NCBI RefSeq assembly: GCF_002835995.1
Contig: NZ_PJBZ01000042.1
Location: 1 to 64,000, forward strand
From: Psychromonas sp. Urea-02u-13
GTDB lineage: Bacteria > Pseudomonadota > Gammaproteobacteria > Enterobacterales > Psychromonadaceae
DNA length: 64,000 nt
Direction: 5' to 3'
Shown: positions 28,866 through 36,706 of the stretch, piece after piece
How the letters are laid out: each line of letters starts with the position of its first letter
Position numbering within the stretch: the first letter of the stretch is position 1
Translations under genes and position numbers: made by a program
Notes under the pieces: generated by a model
The model's database searches: none
Seen by the model: only the letters and a program-made list of their open reading frames with translations
Told to the model about the DNA's origin: nothing

Positions 28866-31748
28866 ATGAGTGGATTAACGCCAATGCAAGCTGCATGTTG
28901 GTTTGGGCGCGAAGTGAATGCCAAGCTTGGTGGTGTCGCATCACATCTTTATAGTGAGTTTGATGGGGAAAGCATCAACCTTGAAAAACTGCGCGCAGCG
29001 TTAGGTAAGCTTTTTCTGACTCACGAAATGTTGCGGCTAAAAATTGATCGTGCAGGCAATCCTGCCATCGCCGATAAACCCAGCCTATGTGCGTTAGAAA
29101 TTGATGATTTTACATTACTGCCTCTTGAGGCTGTAAAACAGCAACTGACACTGAAGCGACAAGAGTGGGCACATCAGGCACTCGATTTAAGCCAGGGCAA
29201 AGCGGCTAGGTTCTCTATCAGCTTGTTGCCAAATCATGCTTTTCGTTTCCATATTGATACCGATATGATCGCTATCGACCCAGATAGTTGCCGACTTTTG
29301 ATTGAAGATTTAGCGATGTTTTATCAGGACACAACTTCAGCACTTCCGTCCAAACCAACATTTTTCTCTTGGCACGATATGGAAAAATCGGATCCACAAC
29401 TAAAATTACAACGCAAGGCGGACCGAGCTTGGTGGAAATCACGCCTCAATCAGATCGCCCCTGCGCCTTCGTTACCATTTCTAGACACCTCACAACCACA
29501 AGCAGAAAGTCATCATTACTCGGCTTGGTTAGACGCAGAACAGCGTAGTGGTTTGATCGCGCTTGCTCGACAACATGCCATCACACCATCAAATTTAATG
29601 CTGGGGTTATTTGCCAGAGCGTTGGGGAAAGCAACGGGTGACCACGAGTTTAGATTAAGTGTACCGACCTTCTGGCGTCCGCCTATTTGCGAAGGGACTG
29701 ACCGTATAGTGGGAGACTTCGTCAATTTTGTCGTGCTCAATATTAAGATGCACGGGGCGCCGACATTGATTGACTTCTGCCGCCAGATAGCGACGGATAT
29801 GACGTCACTGTTGTCTCACAGCAGTTATGCTGGCGTTAACGTGATGCGCGATCTATCTCTCTACCACGGCATCGCACAATTAGCGCCCATTGTATTTACA
29901 TCAGCTATAGATTTGCCCGGTGGAGACCTGTTTTCACCTCGAGTACACAAACAGTTTGGCCGGATGAATTGGACGATATCTCAAGGCTCACAAGTCGCAT
30001 TAGACTCACAAGTGGTGAGCATTGATGGCGGCATAATGATCAATTGGGATGTCCGTCATGAAGCATTGCCAAAAGAGTGGGTGTCGGCGGTATTTGAACA
30101 CTTTGTCGCACTGACTAAGGCGGTAATTGAAGCGCCTAAACTGTTGTCATCCCCCTTAGGGAAACTGCAGTCACGCCTTATTTGCGAAGAAACTCTCACG
30201 ACCGATTTGACCGCGATGCAGCGCGCTTACTTATTGGGAAGAACAACGCAGATGCCACTTGGCGGCGTTGCAATGCAGGAACAACTTGAATACCGAGGTG
30301 CTTTGTCGCCAGAGATCGTACGCCTACGCTTGTCTAAAATGGTGGTGAAGCATCCTTGTTTACGTACTTTTGTGGATAGTAAAACGTTAAAACTGCGCAC
30401 CAGTCATTGTCCGCAAGTCAATGTGACTCATGTTGATTTAAGCCTAATGTCACCAGAACAGATTGAATCTGAACTCAGCCGACGCCGCTACGCATATAGC
30501 CACCATATTTTCGAGCTTGAGCAGCCATTGTGGGATATCACCCTATTCTCTCTTGGCAATGGTATTTTGCATGTTTTTGCTCGTTTTGATGCCTTAATTT
30601 TAGATGCAAGGTCAATAGCCTCCCTTATGGTGGAACTCTTTGAAGGACAAGCGCCTTACCTTCCGAATATCGAAATAACCGCAGATGGCAGTGATCAGAA
30701 AGAACTAAGAGCGAAGGCTAAGCATTACTGGCTCGAAAAACTAAATCACGTCACTGGGTTGATGCAATTTCCTTGGCATCAACCATTAGAATCTATATCA
30801 AGTTCGCGCTATCAGCGCCAAAGTCTCGAAATAAGCAAAGAGACAATGCGACAACTATGTCGAGTCGGTGGAGAGCAGAACTTGTTTAAAAACACGGTCA
30901 TCATGGCAACGGTAATGGAAGTAATTTCCCACCATATTGACGACCGAAAATTATGTGTCGCAGTGCCAGTGATACCACTTAACAGTAGTACTTACGCGAG
31001 TCAGTCAACCTTTATCGCGCTGCAATGGGATGCCAACCAACAGCCGTTTGTTGACCGTGCAAAGCAGCTTCAATCAGATACTTTCGAAGGGCTTGAGCAC
31101 CTCGCGTTTTCAGGCGTCGATTTAGCAAGAATACTGTTCGATAAATATGGACCAGCCCCCACTTTACCGATTGTGGTGACCAGTGGTTTGTCTTGGCCTA
31201 CCCTGAGCAAGAGTGCCCCGATGACCTTGTGTCGCGGCCTGACTCAAACACCCCAAGTGGCGATCGATGTGCGTTTTGTCGCGCAAGCCGATGGTGCCGT
31301 GATGTTCAGTATTGATTATGCCATTGACGCAGTATCTGAGCACTTGGTTGCAGCGTTGCTTGAGCGAATCGATATTGTAATGACTCATATGGCGGAGACA
31401 AAAACGTTTACGTCACCACCCGAAGATGCCCTTGATCTTGCCAATGTTCGCTCTCGTGTAGTGTTGTTTAAAGACGTGGTACCAGTCGTCGAATCAACAC
31501 CCGCCGACGTAACTAAACGCAAAATATTTGCCATTTATTGTAAGGCGCTGGGAGCTGAACCGAAAGATCACCTTGATGAAAAAACAGCATTTACCCAGCT
31601 TGGGTTGCGGCCTAGCCACCTTAAACAGATAAGTGCGGAGCTGTTATCTGAATTTTCAGTGGCACTGCCAATAATGCAGCTTATTAGTTGCAGTGACGCA
31701 AGTGAAGTAGCAGCGTTACTTGACCATTCGCGAGTGCTCAGTGAGTAA
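28866..31748 (+). CDS. angN: Siderophore NRPS with two cyclization domains (AngN-like)
   Basis: The 960-residue protein has two tandem heterocyclization (Cy) domains. Both carry the DxxxxDxxS motif: DMIAIDPDS (about residue 137) and DALILDARS (about residue 575). Length and layout match AngN of anguibactin synthesis (about 956). It should condense dihydroxybenzoyl with cysteine and cyclise to the thiazoline. A C-terminal carrier-like segment (about residues 885-955) lacks the usual GGxS serine; it reads LGLRPSHLKQI. There is no adenylation domain. Confidence 0.92.
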   Translation: MSGLTPMQAACWFGREVNAKLGGVASHLYSEFDGESINLEKLRAALGKLFLTHEMLRLKIDRAGNPAIADKPSLCALEIDDFTLLPLEAVKQQLTLKRQEWAHQALDLSQGKAARFSISLLPNHAFRFHIDTDMIAIDPDSCRLLIEDLAMFYQDTTSALPSKPTFFSWHDMEKSDPQLKLQRKADRAWWKSRLNQIAPAPSLPFLDTSQPQAESHHYSAWLDAEQRSGLIALARQHAITPSNLMLGLFARALGKATGDHEFRLSVPTFWRPPICEGTDRIVGDFVNFVVLNIKMHGAPTLIDFCRQIATDMTSLLSHSSYAGVNVMRDLSLYHGIAQLAPIVFTSAIDLPGGDLFSPRVHKQFGRMNWTISQGSQVALDSQVVSIDGGIMINWDVRHEALPKEWVSAVFEHFVALTKAVIEAPKLLSSPLGKLQSRLICEETLTTDLTAMQRAYLLGRTTQMPLGGVAMQEQLEYRGALSPEIVRLRLSKMVVKHPCLRTFVDSKTLKLRTSHCPQVNVTHVDLSLMSPEQIESELSRRRYAYSHHIFELEQPLWDITLFSLGNGILHVFARFDALILDARSIASLMVELFEGQAPYLPNIEITADGSDQKELRAKAKHYWLEKLNHVTGLMQFPWHQPLESISSSRYQRQSLEISKETMRQLCRVGGEQNLFKNTVIMATVMEVISHHIDDRKLCVAVPVIPLNSSTYASQSTFIALQWDANQQPFVDRAKQLQSDTFEGLEHLAFSGVDLARILFDKYGPAPTLPIVVTSGLSWPTLSKSAPMTLCRGLTQTPQVAIDVRFVAQADGAVMFSIDYAIDAVSEHLVAALLERIDIVMTHMAETKTFTSPPEDALDLANVRSRVVLFKDVVPVVESTPADVTKRKIFAIYCKALGAEPKDHLDEKTAFTQLGLRPSHLKQISAELLSEFSVALPIMQLISCSDASEVAALLDHSRVLSE

Positions 31749-31861
31749 CGACGACTTTCTTAACGGTTTAAAAATATTCACTCACAATAACAATAACAAT
31801 AACAAACCGTGCTTTTTATCCATCACATTAGAAGTACTTTACTACCCTAGGAGGACGAAGA

Positions 31862-33184
31862 ATGCACACTAAGAAAAAGAACATCGTCGGCATCGGTATT
31901 GGACCGTTTAACTTGGGCTTAGCGGCCTTAGTTTCTCATCACCCTGAATTAGATGCTGAGTTTATAGAGCGTAAGCCTGAATTCAGTTGGCACAACGGGA
32001 TGCTGTTACCCGGCGCGACACTACAAGTCCCCTTTTTAGCAGATCTCGTTACGATGGCGGATCCTTGCCATCCCCTGAGCTACTTAAATTACCTTAAGCA
32101 TCACGATCGACTTTACCAGTTTTATTACTACGAAAACTTTCTCGTCCCACGCAGTGAATATAACCACTATTGTCAATGGGCATCGAAAGAACTGAAAAAC
32201 TGTGCTTACGGAGAAACCGTGACAGACATTCAGTATCAAACAGAGCAAGAACGTTTTGTGATTAACAGTGAGTTGAAGTCTGGAGAAAGTCGTACTCGTT
32301 ATAGTCACGATATCGCTATAGGAGTGGGCACGGTGCCTTGGCTACCAAATTGGGCGGAACACATGAACCACCCACAGATCAAGCACTCCGCCGAATTCGC
32401 TCATATGCGAGAACAATTGGCGCGTTGTAACAGCGTCACAGTGATCGGTTCTGGCCAAAGCGCTGCAGAATGTGTGCTGAATCTTTACCGCGATCTGACC
32501 CCTGCACAAATCGACGCGGGGGCAACAATAAACTGGTTGACGCGTTCTGGAGGTTTCCATCCGATGGAAGCGTCTAAACTAGGACAAGAATGTTTCACGC
32601 CCGCGTACATGCAGTATTTTCATACCCTGCCTCGCGAAAAGCGCAGAGCAGTCGTTAAGGGACAAGGGTTACTTTACAAAGGCATTAGTGATTACACGAT
32701 CACCGATATTTTTGATTTGCTATATGAACGCTCGATTGGTGGCCGTGAACCTGGGTTAAACTTGTATTCCAATAGCCAGGTGAATAAGCTTACTATTGAA
32801 AATGAGACCGATGTTATCGAGATCGAGTGCTTACATACACAACAAGAACAATCTTTTACTCTACGTACAGAAGCAATCATCGTTGCTACTGGCTACACTC
32901 ACCAGTGGCCAAGTTGGTTTGAAAACCTAAAGAATTCAGTGTTAGAAACAGATGAGCATGGTGATTGTATTGTTGAAGAGAACTTCATTGCGCAACGTTG
33001 CGATCAAGGTGTAGGCCGCGTATTTATTCAAAATTCAGAGATTTTCCAACATGGCGTTGGGACCCCAGATCTCGGTTTAGGTGCGTATCGTAATGCGTCC
33101 ATCATTAATCAGGTATTGGATAAAGTGGTTTACCGTTTACCGGAAAAGTCAGCGTTCCAAAGCTATGGAGCGCCTCGTGGGTAA
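31862..33184 (+). CDS. angU: Histamine (lysine/ornithine-type) N-monooxygenase
   Basis: This 440-residue flavoprotein has the FAD motif GIGIGPFNLGLAAL at the N-terminus, the NADPH motif VIGSGQSAAECVLNL (about residue 197) and an ATGYTHQWP motif (about residue 341). Family members hydroxylate an amine with FAD, NADPH and O2. With angH nearby the substrate is probably histamine, giving N-hydroxyhistamine (AngU, BasC). A strong AGGAGG lies upstream. The angN-angU gap contains an AACAAT triplicate repeat around 31786. Confidence 0.95.
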   Translation: MHTKKKNIVGIGIGPFNLGLAALVSHHPELDAEFIERKPEFSWHNGMLLPGATLQVPFLADLVTMADPCHPLSYLNYLKHHDRLYQFYYYENFLVPRSEYNHYCQWASKELKNCAYGETVTDIQYQTEQERFVINSELKSGESRTRYSHDIAIGVGTVPWLPNWAEHMNHPQIKHSAEFAHMREQLARCNSVTVIGSGQSAAECVLNLYRDLTPAQIDAGATINWLTRSGGFHPMEASKLGQECFTPAYMQYFHTLPREKRRAVVKGQGLLYKGISDYTITDIFDLLYERSIGGREPGLNLYSNSQVNKLTIENETDVIEIECLHTQQEQSFTLRTEAIIVATGYTHQWPSWFENLKNSVLETDEHGDCIVEENFIAQRCDQGVGRVFIQNSEIFQHGVGTPDLGLGAYRNASIINQVLDKVVYRLPEKSAFQSYGAPRG

Positions 33185-33204
33185 CTGTTTTATCTAAAAT
33201 AAAA

Positions 33205-33231
33205 AATGGCCATCAAGCAATGATGGCCATG
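33205..33231 (+). terminator. Hairpin after angU
   Basis: A perfect 10-bp stem (ATGGCCATCA / TGATGGCCAT) with a 5-nt loop follows angU by about 20 bp. There is an A run on the left but no T run on the right, perhaps because the insertion of the toxin segment at 33235 cut it off. Confidence 0.65.
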
Positions 33232-33234
33232 GTT

Positions 33235-33325
33235 GGTTCTGTAATATCAGACCCACTTACCCTTACCTTGATATACGTTGCATTATCAACATGTCGCTTT
33301 ATTTCGTCGACGTTGCGACAGTACC
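33235..33325 (-). mobile_element. Internally deleted IS6-family remnant at the left edge of the toxin segment
   Basis: The 51 bases at 33275-33325, read on the minus strand, match the first 51 bases of the insertion sequence at 21391 at 44 positions (for example GCAACG and TTGATAATGCAACGT). The other end, GGTTCTGT at 33235, followed by a partial match, resembles the opposite terminal repeat with a 3-nt loss. So about 91 bp of a roughly 830-bp element remain. It encodes the last eight residues and the stop of the toxin gene. Confidence 0.8.
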
Positions 33326-35677
33326 ACTTTCAAGTATTTCATCTTCATACCATAACAAGTCACTACGATTTTCGTATCGTTCAGCAAATGACATGCCTGA
33401 ACTTAGTTTATATTTCAGCGTGTCTTTCATACGCTCAAAAGCCTGCTCAGCGGCTGCTGTTGAAGCAGTAGAATGCGGGTTTATTCTTACTTCTGCGGTG
33501 CGATAAGCCGCGTCTTCAACCACTTCTCTATAGCTTGAATTCACACTGTTAAATGGCCCAACAGCAAACATGATGTCTTCTGGGGGAATGTTCAGTGTGG
33601 CTATTTCACTCAACGACTCTCCTCGTAACAGTGTATTGACCATTTTCCCGCCATGGTTAAGTTCTATCGCGTAAACATACCCTCGCTGGCTATCTAAAGC
33701 ATAATTCACTGCTACAGATTGCTCTGTACTGGTTGAAATAATACCGCGAATACCGCGAGTATGATGAGCGAGTTCTACGTAAGCAACGGGTTCTATTCTA
33801 CGATTGAAGCCGGAATGGAATATTTCATCAGGTAATCGAGTATCACCACGGAACACGCGTGAGCCATTCAATTCAGATTGATATCCTTTGTAAAAAGGGA
33901 TGTTCTGAATTTCTTTTTGCGCCTCAGTGCTTAAACGGTGTAATGCTTTAGTATCGGAGAGGTAACCATAAGGGTTGATTTGTAGCTCTAATTCGTAAGC
34001 TTCAACATCACGTCCCCCGGTCATATCTGCATATCCAGAGCCCCCAATGCCTTGAGGTTCAGGTAGATCTTCTGGCAGAAGGATCTCCGATTGTTGGCTA
34101 TAATTTGGCGTATAGTCTGAATATATTTCATTGGTTTCGATATTTCCACTACCACCATGGCCTCCTCTTAAGCCACCTCGTTCAAGCCATTGAGGTTCGT
34201 TATTCTCTATATTAAGCGCTCGTATTACACGGCTATCACTAATCAGTCGTCCACTTAACGGATCTATTTCTCTAAAATAACCAAACCCATCCGCTCTTAA
34301 TAATGTATTCCTTCCACTGTCTGTTAACTGAACACCGATTAACTCCTCGCCTGTTTGAGGGTGAATCACTATTCTAGGCATTGCCGTAAAATTATTCAAA
34401 GTATGCGCAGGAACGCCATCATTTAAAAGAATGCGGTTGGGCAGTAAGCTAATTTCTTTTTCAGCAGAAAGGGCAAGAGATTGACCATATTTGACCATCA
34501 CAGGAAGTATTGCCGCTGTGCCGATGACAGCGGCATTAACGGCACTCATGCGAGTTCCTTTCAGCCGCTCAGATAACGTATCGCCATTGACAGCTTTATC
34601 TAAACTAAGTCCAAATTGCGTACTACTCAAAGAAAGCGTTAACGGAATACCAAGTTCAGGTATTAATATATCGACGACAGGGAAAAGAATGACCAAGCTG
34701 TTAGCAATAGACAAGATATAATCACGCTGAGACTCCGCATTCGATTTTATCATGGTGTCTCCATCACTGCTCATGCGTGCTTTTCGAAATTCAGTCATTC
34801 TGGCAAAGACATTACCAGTTACGGGATGGTGTTTCATCATAAAATAACGGTCATTCCAGTGCCCGTTAATAAGTTTAGTTAATGCACTGTCTACACCAGA
34901 ATAAGTCGCTCCATCTTGACGTAAGTACAGGCTGAAATGATTGAGTAACGCTGCTTTACTCGCTGGATCACGAAGTCGTTTATACAGCGTTTTTTTCAAT
35001 TGACGCTCTGTATTGTAAGCAACAAAAGGTTGCTCACTTCCCGGAATGTATAATACGCCTCCAGACTGTCCATCTTGCTCAATCAACAACATATCCGTAG
35101 CGTCATACCCATAAATATCGAATCGGTAAACGTGAATATTTGTAGGGCGAGCCGGTTTCAATAGGGTCAAAGCGAGTTGGTAATTATCTTGTTCTAGTAA
35201 GCCAAGTTGATACTGTTGATGTGCTGAAAAAGCAAAGCTGTCACGCATCAGTTGAGTATAACGTTCACTATTATTAGCCCAAAACCGAGTTAATTCAGCA
35301 GTGTAAGAAGCTTGAATATCCAGATCTGAATAGGTGATATCCCATAATGCAGACGAAAGCAGGCGTACATCATTACGTTCATCAAAAATGACACCATCTG
35401 CGCCTTCAGTATATATTCCCGTATCTACGTTGATCGTATCAGGGAATGTGTCTCTAAACTCATTAAAGACATTTAACATGACAGCTTGAGTTACAGTGTA
35501 AGATTTGGAAGGCGGTTTACGATGCGCCCACCCATTATAACTGCGTGAACTGCTCATCGCCCCTCTAAATTCATTATAGAAAAGATTGTCAGGGTCAATG
35601 TTTGAATAGCCATGTTTCGTTAATGCCCTTTTGAGTTCTTTGGACGTAACAGCAAGCGGATCTGGGATTGTTTTCAT
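33299..35677 (-). CDS. Putative toxin: dermonecrotic-toxin-like domain plus ADP-ribosyltransferase
   Basis: The open frame encodes 792 residues. Residues about 20-400 resemble the dermonecrotic-toxin-like DUF6543 family (DTGIYTEGADGV, FWANNSERY, LYIPGS, GATYSGVD, LDKAVNGDTLSERLKG, with a hydrophobic stretch 325-355). Residues about 600-705 look like a cholera/pertussis-type ADP-ribosyltransferase: SRVFRGDTRLPDEIFHSGF (Arg610), GIISTST (648-650) and ESLSEIATLNIPPEDI (Glu687, Glu691), in the order R, STS, E. Target unknown. The gene is flanked by IS6-family ends, and its last residues (GTVATSTK) come from the element. The true start may lie upstream, see 35678-35833. Family calls are from memory of motifs, not a search. 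Confidence 0.8.
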   Translation of the reverse strand: MKTIPDPLAVTSKELKRALTKHGYSNIDPDNLFYNEFRGAMSSSRSYNGWAHRKPPSKSYTVTQAVMLNVFNEFRDTFPDTINVDTGIYTEGADGVIFDERNDVRLLSSALWDITYSDLDIQASYTAELTRFWANNSERYTQLMRDSFAFSAHQQYQLGLLEQDNYQLALTLLKPARPTNIHVYRFDIYGYDATDMLLIEQDGQSGGVLYIPGSEQPFVAYNTERQLKKTLYKRLRDPASKAALLNHFSLYLRQDGATYSGVDSALTKLINGHWNDRYFMMKHHPVTGNVFARMTEFRKARMSSDGDTMIKSNAESQRDYILSIANSLVILFPVVDILIPELGIPLTLSLSSTQFGLSLDKAVNGDTLSERLKGTRMSAVNAAVIGTAAILPVMVKYGQSLALSAEKEISLLPNRILLNDGVPAHTLNNFTAMPRIVIHPQTGEELIGVQLTDSGRNTLLRADGFGYFREIDPLSGRLISDSRVIRALNIENNEPQWLERGGLRGGHGGSGNIETNEIYSDYTPNYSQQSEILLPEDLPEPQGIGGSGYADMTGGRDVEAYELELQINPYGYLSDTKALHRLSTEAQKEIQNIPFYKGYQSELNGSRVFRGDTRLPDEIFHSGFNRRIEPVAYVELAHHTRGIRGIISTSTEQSVAVNYALDSQRGYVYAIELNHGGKMVNTLLRGESLSEIATLNIPPEDIMFAVGPFNSVNSSYREVVEDAAYRTAEVRINPHSTASTAAAEQAFERMKDTLKYKLSSGMSFAERYENRSDLLWYEDEILESGTVATSTK

Positions 35678-35833
35678 CAGCTCGGCGTAGTCACGTACAA
35701 AGTGAAGCCGCCATGCTGTATCGAAACGATGACTAGGTACTTCGTCTATTGGCTCGGCATTAACTTGAGCCGAGATATAAAAAACTGAACATATAATACT
35801 TAATATTAATGTTTTACTTATTTTCTATTTCAT
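35678..35833 (-). other. In-frame signal-peptide-like extension of the toxin gene
   Basis: The frame of the toxin stays open from 35677 up to 35824. The 49 extra codons read as a basic start (KISK), a hydrophobic core (TLILSIICSVFYISA), a likely cleavage site (VNA/EPI) and then mature residues. Just before, an ATG at 35833-35831 is followed by AAA and then TAG (35827-35825). Either a nonsense mutation has separated start and signal, or a non-ATG codon such as the ATA at 35821 starts translation. No better start is visible. Confidence 0.7.
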
Positions 35834-35903
35834 AAACTATCTTAATGTTAAGGAATTAATGTGGATTAGAAACAAGGTGACGAATAACATCCGTAACCTG
35901 CCG

Positions 35904-35928
35904 CACAATCTGAGTTTGCAACAGAAGC
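35904..35928 (+). mobile_element. IS6-family end remnant at the right edge of the toxin segment
   Basis: The 25 bases here match the right end of the insertion sequence at 22193-22217 at 23 positions (shared core CACAATCTGAGTTTGC, then ACAGAA). Beyond it, 35929-35936 reads CCATTGTT; the 8 bases before the left remnant (33227-33234) read CCATGGTT. A 7-of-8 match is what a slightly decayed 8-bp target duplication of an IS6-family unit would look like. Confidence 0.75.
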
Positions 35929-35935
35929 CCATTGT

Positions 35936-36706
35936 TTATACCGTCCACCTCATATCACTCGCGTGAAACGGCTCTAAGCATGCCATAAACTGTTGTGGGT
36001 TTGCGGTGATATAGAAGTGGTCGCCTGCAAGCGTTTTATGATCGATAACGCAACTCAACCAACACTCCCATTGGTTAACCTCGTCAAAGTACGCTTCTTC
36101 ATCGTGGTTTCCTGACACTAAAAGTGTGGGTACTTTAATTAACGCGTTAGTCTTTGGTTTTGACCTGAAGAAATAACGCTCAGTGGCTTCAAAATCGGCT
36201 CTTAATATGAGTAAAAAAGCGGGCCACCACTCTGGTTGCTGGCCAAAACTGGGATCGCAACCGCCGATGCTAATAAGCTGTTCAACAAAGCTGTTGTCAT
36301 CGTAATGGCTAATAGTGCGTCGACTTTTTATGTGTGGTGCTTGGCAGCCTGAAATAACCAATCCTTTAGGGAACGAGCCTTGGCTAACAAGATATTTGCA
36401 TGCCTCATAAGCAATTTGAGCCCCCATACTATGACCGATGAGTACAACATTTTTCATCGTTTCACCACTGTCAATTAGCGTCTGAATAAGATCTTTAGCA
36501 AGTGTATGAATGTCGTTAACCTTAGGTTCCTCGATTCTAGAACCCCTTCCAGGATAGGCAACTAAAGACACTTTACTATCCGCTAAATCAAGCTTTCGCC
36601 ACGTTCTGAATGCGCTAATCCCGCCTCCCGCAAAAGGACACAACACAAAATGCGTATGGTAAGCTTGCCCCTCCGAGGGGGCGCTGAGTGTGATCAAATT
36701 ACTCAT
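35936..36706 (-). CDS. angT: Type II thioesterase of the siderophore NRPS
   Basis: The 256-residue alpha/beta hydrolase has the nucleophile motif GHSMGAQIAYE (Ser about residue 92), an FAGGGISAFRTW oxyanion-side motif and a catalytic His in GDHFY (about 233). It should clear misprimed carriers (AngT, BasH). The start overlaps the angR stop as ATGA. The IS6-bounded toxin segment ends exactly at its stop codon, so the gene is intact but its downstream region has been replaced. Confidence 0.93.
   Translation of the reverse strand: MSNLITLSAPSEGQAYHTHFVLCPFAGGGISAFRTWRKLDLADSKVSLVAYPGRGSRIEEPKVNDIHTLAKDLIQTLIDSGETMKNVVLIGHSMGAQIAYEACKYLVSQGSFPKGLVISGCQAPHIKSRRTISHYDDNSFVEQLISIGGCDPSFGQQPEWWPAFLLILRADFEATERYFFRSKPKTNALIKVPTLLVSGNHDEEAYFDEVNQWECWLSCVIDHKTLAGDHFYITANPQQFMACLEPFHASDMRWTV

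Noticed and set aside
31784..31806. AACAAT tandem repeat between angN and angU as a phase-variable switch
   Set aside because: Only about three units, in a noncoding gap far from the start codon.
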